From Paramecium pentaurelia (lineage: Eukaryota > Ciliophora > Oligohymenophorea > Peniculida > Parameciidae), in contig CAJJDO010000044.1 of assembly GCA_905183005.1 (NCBI GenBank), positions 363,122 through 427,121 of the forward strand: a stretch of 64,000 bases of DNA, written 5' to 3'. The translations under genes and the position numbers were made by a program. How positions within the stretch are numbered: the first letter of the stretch is position 1; each line of letters opens with the position of its first letter. Below are positions 1-12,332 of this stretch, piece after piece. The notes under the pieces were generated by a model. It saw nothing but the letters and a program-made list of their open reading frames with translations, had not been told where the DNA came from and searched no databases.

Positions 1-1252
1 GATCTTCCATTTCTGATAACATTTCTTCAATAAAATCTGATAATTTAGTTTCCAATTTTTCATTAATTAATTTTTAAACATTATTAACAACATTTGTCAT
101 TCGATGAAACTTTATTTATACCTTCCATTGTTAATTCTTTTGACTACTAAAACTTTATACAGTTGATGAGAAGAAGTTTTCATTTTATTATTTATTATTC
201 TCTATAGACATTTCTGATTGCATAAACAAATGAGAATCAGATTATCTTATATCCTTAGAATCATTATTATTATTAGTAATTTTAAGAGGGGAGAGTGATC
301 TTGGTTATTATTATAATGATTTTTGCTTATTAGTTTATATATGAGTTTCATAAATTAAGATTGCTGCAAATTAAAATTCAGTTACAGATATACTATTTCC
401 AGAGTAGAATTTCTTAAATTCTTAATAGTTCTCAGGGGATCCATATAAAAGTAAGGAGATCTATTGAACTTACTTTTAATTCAATTACAATTGATTACAA
501 TCAATCCCTTGTTTTCTTAGTGCTTTAATAATTATATAACTAAAATAGTTTACGATGATAGAATGACAATTTGAGTTCATTTTATATAAGTGCTCTTGTG
601 AACAAGTAAAATTTCAATACTTCTTGTTTATTGGATTTCATAAATTACTAGAATATATTTATATCTTTCCTTTTTAAAGCATTTAATTCAACAGATGCTA
701 AAAAGTTTATTATTAACTATTATAGTTAACACTCTTACTTAATTTTTAGAATGCTTAAATTTATTAAATAGAAATTCATATACATAGTCAACAAACTCTA
801 TTTCTTAAACTTTCTAATTCTTGGCAATTTTATTAGAATCTTCAATAAACTTTTTTTAATATATTTCTTCTATCAGTAGATTAAGTTCATTAAAACTTAA
901 TTTCAAAGGTCTTGATAATAGATCTTTATTTTATATTTTGTTCATTATTTTAGGGTATGTCTCTTCTAAATCACTAAATTTAGCTCCAACTGAATGATCC
1001 ATCTTAAAGTGTTATGAACCTTATTTCTATGACTCTTACTTCTTAAATAAATATATTACTAGCAGGTGTGAAAGCTTTGCTATTAGCAATATCACTTAAA
1101 GCACTATATTATCTAGTTCGATGTTATTAAGCCACTTAAGATTTCTTTAATGATTAATTCTCCACATTTATCTTATTTTCTTCAAAAAATTTGATGTACT
1201 TTTTCTTTGCTTCATCATTAAGATCAGAGAAATTTATCACAATTTGTTTCAT
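1..1252 (-). CDS. Unrecognised protein, runs off left edge
   Basis: The start MKQIVINF lies at 1250-1252 and the frame stays open to the window edge once three short introns are removed (25, 22 and 31 nt; all GTA...AG). About 390 residues are visible. The sequence is helical and charged, with a polar Q/N/S-rich stretch near residues 265-330 and a motif KLSDFIEEMLSEMED at the very end of the window. I do not recognise a family. The continuous frame after splicing and the normal codon usage argue for a living gene rather than a remnant. The C-terminus lies outside the window. Confidence 0.65.
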
Positions 1253-2446
1253 CGTTAATAAATTAATGTTATACTTTCTAAAATAAATTAATAAACATCA
1301 TTATTAATATATAATGTACTCAGAATACTAATATTGTTCGTTTCCAAAATAAAATTACTTACAATATAATCTTACAAAAATATTCCATCTTCTAGATTTA
1401 AATGAAGTAATATATAATCAAAATATCAATATTTTATATAACATTTTCATAATTATTCTTTTTTGTACAAATTATTAAATTATTTTAATATTTACATATT
1501 AAATGATTATATAGATATATTATAAATGTGAATCAGAAAATTATTCATAAATTAATTTCTGATATTCTCTATATTTCTTTGCAGCCTTTCCTTCTTTAGT
1601 TAATATTTACTATATATTTAAATACAATATATTATGCAATGGTATAATTTAATAACTTTAATATTTGAGTTTAGATTTAGTAGAATAATTACTTGTCTAA
1701 AGATGTTTCATTACAATCTCAAAAAAGAATTTGAAAAAGGTTTGATCTGAAAGACTTAAAAGATTATTATTTAAATAATCTGTTTTTGTAAAATGTTGAT
1801 AAATCAAAAAATATTTCCATGTTTTAAAAAAGAAAAACTGTAGTATTTGTTAATTATAGACAAAATGAATAAAATTAAGAATAAAACTTATATACATTAA
1901 TTATAATAATTTGTATATTTATATTTTGAATAAATAATTAAATAATCAAACAAATATCATATTTATTTTGTAAATTAGAATGAGATGCTTAATAGGAATA
2001 ATTTTGACTTAAATACATCTTTTTTTGATATTATTATTTAAAAAAATAAAATTTGATAAGTAAATTGATCCTTTGAAAAAAGTAAAGGTTATCTTCTGAG
2101 ATTGTGATAAAATTTTAGATTAGGATATTATATTTTACACTTTAAAAATGTTTTTTTAAGTTTTTTTAAAAATATGTTCATGATGTTATGAACAGTTTCA
2201 ATTTTTAATCTCTTATTTTTTCTTAACTGATTTAACGTGCTGTTTTTGTAAAATTATTTAAACGAATGATATAAAAATTGGAGTCAACAAAATTACTAGT
2301 TGTCTTCAATGAAGAATCGCATAATATACCCTAGTTCTTATAAAATATAATTTTGTAAGATTTAAAATAATATAGAGATAGATTAAATAAATCCGATGTG
2401 AAATTTTATTTATTGATGTGAGATATAGCATAAATAATAATAAAAT
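1253..2446. other. AT-rich spacer, no convincing gene
   Basis: About 1.2 kb between divergent genes, well over 80% AT. On the minus strand 1418-1711 there is a 97-codon frame containing KEGKAAKKYREYQKLIYEQF that looks faintly protein-like. It has no recognisable domain, and with only TGA as stop such frames arise by chance. A small inverted repeat, GTTCAT/ATGAAC, sits at 2176-2193. I see no RNA gene. Confidence 0.5.
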
Positions 2447-4108
2447 ATGGGATGCGTTTCCTCAGATGAGAAATAGGCTTTAGCATTTGATGATTTTTAA
2501 TATTTGAAAACAGGAACTTTATCTATTGAGCTCACTTAATTGATATTTGTTGTGAACAATTTGTTAAAAGAAGTTCACTAATTATACAAATAAATTAATA
2601 GTAATAGGATCATTCTTTTTCGTATTACAAAGGTTAAATACTATTCTAAATTAGGTTTCCCTGACTGCAAATTAAACTCTAATTGATGCATTTGGTTTTT
2701 GGACAAGATTTGTATCAATATGTAATTTAGGGTAAGGAAAACTAAATGGAGTTTTCTATAAACTTGATGAAGATGGTAATTGTTATTAAAATCTTAAATT
2801 AGGCAGAAATCTAAGTTACAATTTGGGTCTGAATGGTGATTTAAAGTTGTAATGGTTTGGAGAAGTTTTAAATGACTATTTTAAGGCAATTATCGATATT
2901 ACTGCTTGCATTCCTATGATTCTAGAATAACTTAAATTTCTTCAAGATAAAATCAACCATCTTGGATCTAATTTAAAAGAGAAGAATCAAGTCTTTAAAT
3001 ACAATATGCTGCTATTAAAATTTAACTTGAACTTTACTAAAATTGCTAATATCAGAGTTGTTAAATATAATGAAGAGATTGAAATTTTTAAGAGGAACTA
3101 CTTATAAATTTCTGAAACAGCAGATGAATAAGGTTTAAAACTTTATTAGAAATTTGGGGCAAAATAATTGAACGACAGATAAAAATATCGGATGCAAATA
3201 AAAATAAACCTAATTATGGAATAATGTTTTCATGGTTAAATGAGATCTGAGATAGAATAAGATATTTAAAATAAATAGAAAGAAAAAAGAAAAACTCTTA
3301 AGCCATCTTGGACTTTTGGAGATGACATTGGAATAGGAGTTAAAAAGTTCCCATATCGTGTTAGATGGACAGGATGTAATTGTGTGGATCACTCATTTTT
3401 TATAATTTCTAATTATCTGGAAAATCATAGTAAACATCTTTTACTGCTCAGAAAATTATCAGTTATTTTAAGATATCTCACTTAATCATTTAAGACAGAT
3501 GAAGACACTATATCTAGAGCATGGTTTATTTTTTGTACACATCTCACATCTAAAGAGAGAATTATAATTTAATCTAATTCTTCAATTTTAAATGGATTAA
3601 AGAAATTCAAACTAAAAAATTCAGAAGCTGAAAAATGTAGACAATATTTTATTTAATATATTGAATTATTAGACCAAGATTTCTTGTCTCAATTATAAGA
3701 TGAATGGTAAAATTATATTGAAGGATAAAGTAAAGTATTATCTTTATGGTCAAACAATTAAATTTTCTAAACAAATGAATTTAAAGCATTATTAGTCAGT
3801 GATAAATATTATGCCCTTACGAGTATGTCAAAAAATGTATATGCTTTATAATCTTATTATCCATTAGCAACCTAGATTTATAATTAAGGTATTATATATA
3901 TGAAATATCATTAGTGTATTAAAGAAAAATAAAAAAGGGATAAATATTTCTAAGTGAATTATAATAGATTTATGATGCTTCTGCATATTATCCTCTTCCT
4001 TTTAATAATTTATATACAAAAAATAAAAGTGAAGATGATGAAGCAAAAGTAAAAACAAAAGAGATAAAATTCAAATATGCATTCACCAAATTTGAATAGA
4101 AATAATGA
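2447..4108 (+). CDS. Unknown protein with MGC acylation signal
   Basis: 537 residues after removing two introns (22 nt at 2633-2654 and 26 nt near 3892). The protein starts MGCVSSDEK, a classic N-myristoylation glycine followed by a palmitoylatable cysteine, so membrane tethering is likely. There is no transmembrane (TM) segment. The body is helical, with a Cys-containing stretch RWTGCNCVDHSFF near residue 285. No domain is recognised. The TGA at 4106-4108 closes a frame rich in TAA/TAG glutamines. Function is unknown; the gene call itself is solid. Confidence 0.8.
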
Positions 4109-4318
4109 AGAATATAAATTTTTTTCTTTTTTGCTTTTAATTTAAACAATTCCTTTTTTTATAACAATTAATTAATTAATATTAAATTAAATAAAATCAT
4201 CATTTTAATATAAAAGAATTTATAAATTGATATTTGAAATTATAAATTATATTAATTGAATAAAAGGCCAATAATTATTTCATATTAAATAAGATTTAAT
4301 AATATACTAATACAAAAA

Positions 4319-7300
4319 TCAATCATCTTGATCTTTGTTTAATTGTTATATGCTTTTAAAGTATTAAACAAAATTTATTAAAGAAAATTTCTACTCTTCT
4401 TTTTTAATCTATTTCATTTGAGATCTGAGTGTTTATTTCTTACCTCCTATTGTATTACCCAATACATTCGTTATCTGACTAGATAAATGTGGTAACTCTA
4501 CTCTAGGATCATAAGGTGGTTCATCACCATCAGTAAAAGAATCCTCTAATTTCTATTTCAATGACTTAAAATCATTTATCATACATTTATCAACTCCTTT
4601 GATATCTGGATCATTTGGTGGAAGAGTTGATTTCATCTCATTTCCTATATTTAAATAGACATATAATAGAAAGCCATCTAATTTAGTGTGTAAATCTTTA
4701 GGCCTTCTATCATCAATATCCATATGTTTGTCACCACGAATAATTGACAATTTTTCAGCCAATCTACTACAAGCTTCAATGAATTCATGAAAATTCATTT
4801 AATAATGTTTGGATGAGAAGAGTTCATCTTTTTAAGTAATCATAGATTATAAATAAACTAAACAACATTCCCTTTCATTTAGGTCATCACATATTAATTT
4901 ACATTAATTTACCATATCCTTAAAATCTTGTATTGATACATATTCAAATTTGAATTATTAAGGTTTCTTACTTAATTTACAACAATATTTGTAAAGAGAC
5001 TTTAACATAGCAATTCTATCATTTAATAAAATATCACATTTTTAATTCCATAATCTAGTTTTTCTCCACTATTATGCTTAATCAAATCTACTAAAGTATT
5101 CTTAACATTATTATTTGATAGCACTGATTGAATCTACCATTGAAGTAAATAATCCTGGACGTATATATTTATCATTGCATAATCTTATCATTATTTCAAG
5201 TAATTAACATCTAACTAAACCTTTTTCATAAGCTTAAGGAAATGATACATCTTTTGCTGCACTAGTTGATGTAAAACTTATATCAATATCATTAGTTTTC
5301 ATTCCTTCCATTAATGATGTTTAAACTAGAAAATCAATATAATCATATATCAAAATACAAGGAATAGGTTGACCTTGTGAACCAGCAGCATGATATTTAT
5401 ATACATGAAATAAATTTCTATATAAATCTTTTAAACTTTCCTTTACTTCAACTATCTCTGTTTCCTTAACCAATCTTGTTACTTTTGAATTTTGAAAATC
5501 AAATTCAAAACATTAATCAATTAATTATGGAGTGTCTGGTTAAAAATTTCGAAAAATAGATGTATCAACTGACCAATTATGCTTTTTGATATTCAAATAA
5601 GGTGAAAAGTCAAATTTAGCTTAAGGTTCTCTAGGTTTACATTAAACTAAGGGCATATATTTATCAAATAATTATTATTTATTGTATGTTTAAAGAATAT
5701 TTACTTAATCAAGTGCATTTCCATCTACTAAAATTTCATCATTATATAAAAAAGGTATAGAAGGTATTGGAGTGTCCAAGTATTTTATTTGTTAATCCAT
5801 AGCAGGTTATTAAACACCCAATATTGGATTTGTAAAAAAATAATGTATTTCTTAATTGGGTGGACACATCTTTACAAAAAAGAATTCATTATTTAAATGA
5901 GTCATTAAAAAAGGTCGATATTCTTCAAAATCAAAATGAATAAATATAGGTTCATTATATAGACTACCAGATTTATAAGCATTCCATTCAAATCTAATTT
6001 CTTACCATCCTTCACAAATCCAACATGTATCTTATTTACTTAATTGATTAACTTTTTAAAAATTTGATTTTGTAGATCTAATCTTTCTCTATCTACTAAA
6101 TGGCATTACTAATTCTTCATATTACTTAGGAGGTTGATAGGATTGTTATTTAGGAATTTCTAATAATTTGAAATATTAAGGTTATTTATAGAGTTAAATT
6201 AGTTTATCACTTAAAGCTTTTTTGAATTGAATATTATTAACCAAAAAACCATTTGGATTAACAACCAATTCACTTTAATTTCCTTCAAAATGAAAACCAT
6301 AAATAGTTTCATTTTTGATTAAGGATTCTGCAATTAATTAAGCTTATGGATATGTAAATTTATTATAGGATAAATCTACATGAAGTAATTCATTATATGG
6401 TCTTGCAATAGCTTTAGCAATTGATACTGCACAATCCAAAGAAGCAATATTATTATGAGACAAATCTAATATTTTGACACTAGTATTTTTATACATTGCT
6501 TTCCAAATAACATTTCCAGCACTTGAATTCAAATTATTATATCCCAAATATAATTCTAATAATCTCTATGTTTATTTTAATAAATTAGATATGGCCATAC
6601 TAGAACATTCAGTAATTTAATTGTTATTTAAGTTCAAATGTTAAAGTGTATTATTATTCATCAAATATTTCATAATAATTTTACATCCTTGATCACGTAT
6701 ATTATTTTTTTCTAGATTAATTTTTGCTATTTAATTTTTATTAATAAATGACATTAAAATGTCCATGTGTTAATAATGAAGTTTGCAATCAATTAATTCT
6801 AAATCTTTAAGTGCATTTGGAAAAGTTAATAAAACATCTCTTAATTATTATGGATCAAATATATTATGATTCATTTAAAGAGATGTAATAGTTTTACTTT
6901 ATTAGGTTAACATTGCACATGAGAATGCTCTACAATCTTCTCTTGATCTTAAACATCTATTTGTATTTACAGCTTATAATTAAGAAGTATTTTATATTAA
7001 TCCAAAAGTCTTGGGAACTCTTTTTGGCTGAGAAAGATTGAGACTCAAATAAATATTTTGAGGCTATTATTTATACACCTTAGCATATTCATTAAGTTTG
7101 GATGAATGTCGCACTGAAGAAAGAAAGTCTTGCGAACTCAAGTTAGGTAACAATTTACTTTTTCATATAAAATATATAATCTTACTTTCCTTGTCTCATT
7201 CTTTAAAAAAACACATATCGTTCATTTCCATCTTGCCAAATTCTACTTCTTTTAGTAGTTTCTTATGTTTTGGTTTTTGAAGCTAGTTCTTATTGTAATT

Positions 7301-7616
7301 CATCTTAGGAGTTAATTTGACGGATTGTTTCTTAATCCTTCTACATGAAATTTTACCAATCGCACACTTCATGTTTCAAAAGATCTTCAGCCATCTTTTT
7401 CTCTAAGCTTGAAGACGAATCAAGCTTTGCTTATTCAATTTCTTCATCAGGTTGACGTTTTTTAAAGAGTTTTCTTTCTGTACTTTTGACAGTTGAAAGT
7501 TGTTTATTTAATCTGGTAAATACAAAACCCATATCACTTTTGTGAGGTAAAAACAATCGTTTAAAAGATTCTGGTGATTGAGCTTGTGCTCTTTAAGCAT
7601 CCTCAAGGAAAATCAT
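4319..7616 (-). CDS. Large leucine-rich-repeat protein
   Basis: 1,089 residues with one 28-nt intron near 7140-7170. Residues roughly 245-435 hold ribonuclease-inhibitor-type LRRs; clear units include ILDLSHNNIASLD and LLHVDLSYNKFTYP. The long C-terminal part lacks LRRs. It has a Trp-rich segment (DTCWICEGWQEIRFEW) and a terminal helical region (MNFHEFIEACSRLAEKLS) that resembles an EF-hand/helical scaffold but lacks a calcium loop. There is no signal peptide or TM segment. It is likely a cytosolic or cytoskeletal scaffold; the exact role is not visible. The gene is followed by FTSJ1 on the same strand. Confidence 0.85.
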
Positions 7617-7909
7617 CTTTTAATATATTTGTTATAATATTATTATCTAATGAATAATATTTAGGAATAATGAATAATTGATTTCACATGTGAGCTTTAC
7701 AAAATAGAAATAGGTTTTTATCAGTAGCATAAGAAAAGATGAAAAAAATAATATTATCAATTACAAAGAATTTAATTAGAAATATATTAGAAATCTAATT
7801 ATAAAACTATTACATCTTAAACTGTATTACTAAAAGATTAGAATAAACTTATTAATTAAAAGTAAGTGTATTTTCACAATTGAATAATAAATCTAAATTA
7901 TTTTTATAC

Positions 7910-8809
7910 TCAATTTTCATCAAAACCTGATAAATCTCCACATGTAATAAATTTATAATATTTGGACTATTCCTTTTCTATTTATTAATCAGTAACTTCT
8001 TATTTCTGTTTTTCTGCTTATTCAATTTCTTTCAAAAATGTGTATAAATGGAAATTTTATGTTTAAATTTTTGGAGTATATTGAAGACATCTACATTTAT
8101 TAAAAAATATATTACATTATAAAATATTCAACACTTGATGCTCTACTTGATTTAGGTTTCATAAAATATACTTAATTGAAGAATAATTTAAATTATGAAT
8201 ACAACAATTTGATATCTGAACCTTTAAATATTTTTGCTACAAAAATTCCATTTTCTCTTAATGTCATCAAACAAATATTCAATGCAGCCACAATCAATTA
8301 AGATTAGATGTAATAATCAATATCATGAAAACCTGTTACATCAGGTGCTCCATCACAAACAATAATATCTGCCCTTTAATAATTGAATTTCTTCAATATC
8401 TCATCCACTGTTGTTTTTTTAGTTATATCTCCTTGAATTTAGGTTACATGATCTAATGGTGCCATCTCTTACAAATCCACAGATACTATTCTACAACTCT
8501 CAGATGGAAGGAAATTCTTTTCTGCCAACTTTTTAACCAAAACTTATGACCAACTACCAGGAGCTGCACATAAATCTATGGCTCTCTCAACTTGTCTAAA
8601 AATTTAGAAAGAATCATCTATTTATAATAGCTTATAAGCTGATCTAGCTCTAAATTAATCTTCTTTGGCTTTCCTATAATAAATATCCTAAATATAGTGA
8701 ATAGTGATTTTATAGTGATAAGTTTATAGATAATAAGTATATTATAAAATACTTATTTAGAATATGATGAATTTCTTTATACTCGTTTATCTTTTGTGAA
8801 TTTGCCCAT
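7910..8809 (-). CDS. FTSJ1: tRNA 2'-O-methyltransferase FTSJ1/Trm7
   Basis: 259 residues. It begins MGKFTKDKR then DIYYRKAKE, matching the family N-terminus across the first intron. The SAM motif DLCAAPGSWSQ starts near residue 47. The K-D-K-E catalytic set can be followed: Lys28 (SAYKL), Asp in CDGAPD, Lys in FVAKIF and Glu in SSVEYF. The C-terminus has FITCGDLSGFD, typical of the Trm7/FTSJ1 branch that methylates the anticodon-loop riboses 32 and 34, rather than the bacterial rRNA enzyme. The second intron is a normal 25 nt. The first (8688-8782) is 95 nt, far longer than any other in the window (see findings). Confidence 0.93.
8693..8762 (-). mobile_element. Candidate retained IES inside FTSJ1 intron
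   Basis: A 70-bp TA-bounded block inside the 95-nt first intron of FTSJ1. On the plus strand its left end is TATAGTGA, a perfect match to the Paramecium IES end consensus TAYAGYNR. The other end, TATTCTAA, is weaker (6 of 8). Excising one TA and the block would leave a canonical 25-nt intron with GTA...TAG ends. A 9-bp inverted repeat (AATAAGTAT/ATACTTATT) lies inside. The alternative is simply an unusually long intron. Confidence 0.4.
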
Positions 8810-9125
8810 ATATATATAATTAATTATTTAATAATATAAAAATTTAACCTTACTATTAAGATAAACAACTTAAATATTATTTAGGTTTGACACTATATAA
8901 TCTAAAGAATACTTAGAAAATAAATGATATTTAATAAAAATCTTATATTTTGTCTACTAATATTACAATTATTTATGTCAAAACGATAATTTATTAGAGA
9001 CCTAATTATAAGCAAAAGAGATTTGCAATTTTAATTTATATATATTAATGAAAACCACATAGACTTTTCGTATCAAATCCAAAAAGACTACTACAAAAAA
9101 TAATAATCAATACAAATCACTATAA
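8810..9125. other. Divergent intergenic region
   Basis: 316 bp between FTSJ1 (minus) and the small plus-strand gene; presumably holds both promoters. Very AT-rich, with no ORF, repeat or RNA gene that I can support. Confidence 0.5.
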
Positions 9126-9691
9126 ATGAGTCTAACATGTTAATCTTTAACAAATAGAACCAAAAAATAATAAGAACATTTTTATCAGAGTTTCATTAAA
9201 ATCCAACCAATGCAAGTGTTATAATAATAAAATAGTATCACTTGTAGATAATCTATATTGTCTGTTAGTGATAGTTAAGTTAGTGCAGATGAAGAATTTG
9301 AGATATGGGATGATAATTAAGATTTAAGAGTGAAGAAAATAATAATTGATGATAAACAGTCTTCTATTGGTTAGTTTTTGTAACTCTACAAAGCTAGATA
9401 TGGGTAATATTCTATATATATTTAAGGGGATTTCCAGGATATAGATAACATATTGAAAATGAAGATGTTATAAAAACAGCCATTTCTTATGCATCGTCAA
9501 GTAAAAAACTCTTCAAAAAATATTTCCCAACTAAAAAAATTGTATTTGAAGATCAAAATGATTATTCTTAACCTTATAACATAGAGGATGACTAGCATTT
9601 TTAAAAATTCAATAGATTCTTTAGAAACAAGAAACTGTTAACCACTCTTAAGACATCTTAATATAGTATGAAGAATACTCTATATACCTGA
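9126..9691 (+). CDS. Unknown 180-residue protein
   Basis: Starts MSLTCQSLTNRTKK and contains one 23-nt intron at 9404-9426; removing it keeps the frame open to TGA at 9689. It is polar, with an acidic patch (SADEEFEIWDDNQD) and later a Lys/Phe-rich stretch (SSSKKLFKKYFPTKK). No TM segment and no domain recognised. Could be a Paramecium-specific protein. Confidence 0.7.
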
Positions 9692-9879
9692 AAATCCTTA
9701 TTTTTATAAACTTTTTTTATCTAAATATATAAGTTGTAGTAGAATTCTTAATTGATCTCTTTGTTGTATTTTGTTTTTCTACAAAGAAACCATTATAAAA
9801 AATCAATTGATAAAAAATTCACTGATCTTAATAATTTAATTTATTAATGTTTTAATATTGATTTATTAAATATGAAATA

Positions 9880-11013
9880 TCACTTGAGCAAATGATCTAC
9901 TGCATTTCTCTCATCAACTAATTCTTTTATGGTTTTATCAAGAAGTCCTTAATAGAAGTGTGAAATTGGTAATCCCTAAACAATAGAATATTTTCCATTT
10001 TTGACAGCAACTGGAAATGAAAAAATTAAACCTTTAGGAACTCCATAGCTACCATCAGAAGGGATGGCCATAGATGTAAAATCACCTAACATTAAATATG
10101 GATTACCTTCAGCAGTTCCATTAACCCAAGTAGTAATATGATTCATAGCAGCATTTCCTGCTGAAGCTGCACTGGACAATTTTCTAGCTTTGATGATTTC
10201 AGCTCCTCTTTATTGAACAGTAGGAATAAATGTTTAGGATACCCATTATTAATCAACAGAAGCTTTATGATCTAATAAATATTAACTTTTATTAATTACT
10301 TTTTGCTGTCATTTAATCAATATAAGGTACCATAGTAGGAGAATGATTTCCAAATATGGCTATTCTTCTAATATCAGTAGTATGAACTCCTAATTTATCA
10401 GCTAATTAATGTTATGCTCTATTATGATCTAATCTTGTCATAGCTGTAAAGTTTTCTTTTGGAATATCTTTAATTTAATTTGCTAAAATTAAACAATTAG
10501 TATTGCAAGGATTACCAACAACTACAACTTTAATATCTCTACTTGCATGTTCCTATAATTTAATATTAAATATTCTACATTAATATACTTTCCAGTTTCT
10601 GTAAATATTTTACCATTGTCTTTTAATAAATCTCCTCTTTCCATTCCTGGACCTCTAGGTTTTGCACCAACAAGAAGAGCATAATCAACATTTTTGAATC
10701 CAATTGCTTAGTTATCTGTAGCTACAATTCCTTTGACAAGTGGAAAAGCACAATCTTAAATTTCCATTACCACTCCATTCAAAGCAGCCATAGCAAATGG
10801 TAAATCAATTAAATGTAAAATAACTGGTTGATTTGGTCCTAACATCTCTCCACTTGCAATTCTAAATATTAATGAATAACCAATTTATCCAGCTGCTCCT
10901 GTAATTGCAACTCTAACAGGAGGTTTTTTAGATGCATGTCCAGAATGACTAAAATAAGCTTATGAAGCTATATTTAATTATTTTGAAAAGGTGTTTAGGA
11001 GATATTTTTGCAT
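9880..11013 (-). CDS. MDH: Malate dehydrogenase (MDH1 type)
   Basis: 359 residues with two introns (26 and 28 nt). Oxidises malate to oxaloacetate with NAD. The Rossmann motif is GAAGQIGYSL. The substrate-binding and catalytic elements are AKPRGPGMERGDLL, NPCNTN, MTRLDHNRA and GNHSPTM (catalytic His), in the normal order. The sequence type is that of the eukaryotic cytosolic/plant chloroplast-like lineage rather than classic mitochondrial MDH. However, it carries about 30 extra N-terminal residues (MQKYLLNTFSKQLN...) with few acidic residues, which may be an organelle targeting peptide. Its promoter region (79 bp) is shared with the divergent Nudix gene. Confidence 0.95.
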
Positions 11014-11092
11014 AATTGATTTGTTATTTTTATTTTAGATATGATTGCTTCATATTTAAGTCAAATAGTACGTAATAAAATATACATATAAA

Positions 11093-11689
11093 ATGAATTA
11101 AAACACTTAAGCAACAGAGTAATTAGTACATGCTGGAAAATGGTTACATTTTAAACTTCTTCTATTTAATATTAATGATAGATAAAAGATTTGGGAATAC
11201 ACAGAAAAACCACCTGGTTATAGAGGAGGAGTAAGAGTAATACCAATAGTAAGATACAAGAATAAACCGAGTAAAATAATCATAGTTGCTAATTTCAGAC
11301 CACCAATTCGTAAATATTGTTTAGAATTTCCTGGAGGATTGATAGATAAAGAAGGAACCCCTTAAGAAAATGGAATTAGAGAATTAAAAGAAGAAACAGG
11401 ATATATAGCTACATTAAATAATTACCAACATAAAGATGTTATTACTAGAACAGATCCTTGGAAATCAAATGAATATTGTTATAATTACATAGTTGATATT
11501 GATGGTGATTCAGAATTTAATTAAAAACCTTAATAAAGTTTAGATTTGGAAGAAAATATTTTAGTGTATGAATTATCACTGGGTAAGAGTCTGGCTGAAG
11601 AATTATAATAATTATAGAAAGACAAAGATTATGAAATATCTGGATAAGTTTGGCTATTCGCATTAGGGTAATAATTTACAAATATTTGA
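11093..11689 (+). CDS. Nudix hydrolase, ADP-ribose pyrophosphatase-like
   Basis: 198 residues, no intron. The Nudix box reads GGLIDKEGTPQENGIRELKEETGYI in pieces: the RELKEETG core that binds the metals is intact, while the first Glu of the consensus is offset by one (KEG instead of GE). The upstream GGVRVIPIV...VANFRPPIRKYCLEFPGG resembles the NUDT5 ADP-sugar pyrophosphatase branch. It probably hydrolyses ADP-ribose or another ADP-sugar. Divergent from MDH. The orphan cyclase fragment follows 158 bp downstream. Confidence 0.88.
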
Positions 11690-11847
11690 TTAAAATATTA
11701 ATATTATTAAAAATCAATTATAAAATATAATTTTTATCAATATATTTCATTAATCTCTATGATTATATAATTAATGATAATTACTAATTGTTTAAAATGG
11801 ATTTAATGAATCAATATCAATAAACTTTTCTTAATTGATAGTAAATT

Positions 11848-12332
11848 ATGCAAAATCAATAACAATTAAGTCTTATAGATTTATCAATCTTTAGGATTTA
11901 AAATGATTGAAATAATTAGACAAGTGAAATCAATAATTGGTTTTGATGGATTAAACATGAGGATTGGAATACATACAGTAATTATTTTATTATATATTTT
12001 AGGGTAAAGTTATTGGAGGAATCTTAGGCACAGAAATTGTAAGATATGATGTCTATGGAGCTGATGTTATGATTTCTAATAAAATGGAATCTAATGGAGA
12101 AAGAGGAAAAGTCTAAGTATCTGAAGATACTAAGTAATTACTAGAGCAATCATATCCAGATCAATTTTTATTTACATTCAATAAAGAAGTAGAATTCAAA
12201 TCAATTAGTCGAAAAACTAAAGGATATTTTATAGACCCAATCAAAAATGATAGCAATGAAGATTTTGATGATATGAATCACTTTTAATTTGTTAAAGATT
12301 TAGAACACTATGAAAATAATGGATAAAAATGA
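11848..12332 (+). CDS. Orphan C-terminal half of a guanylyl cyclase domain
   Basis: 144 residues with two 25-nt introns. It opens within a class III nucleotide cyclase fold: FKMIEIIRQVKSIIGF, MRIGIHTGKVIGGILG, YDVYGADVMISNKMESNG, then a tail ending KTKGYFIDP. The ISNKMESNG wording resembles the P-type-ATPase-linked guanylyl cyclases of ciliates and apicomplexans. The first half of the domain, with the metal-binding aspartates, is absent, and nothing upstream to 11690 resembles it. Catalysis alone is therefore impossible. The intact frame and introns suggest either a recent fragment or an expressed small protein. Confidence 0.75.

Noticed and set aside
1418..1711. 97-codon minus-strand frame
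   Set aside because: No domain, no conserved neighbour evidence; mentioned in the spacer entry but not called as a gene.
2176..2193. Inverted repeat GTTCAT/ATGAAC
   Set aside because: Six-base arms in AT-rich DNA; no flanking signal to make it a terminator, operator or element.
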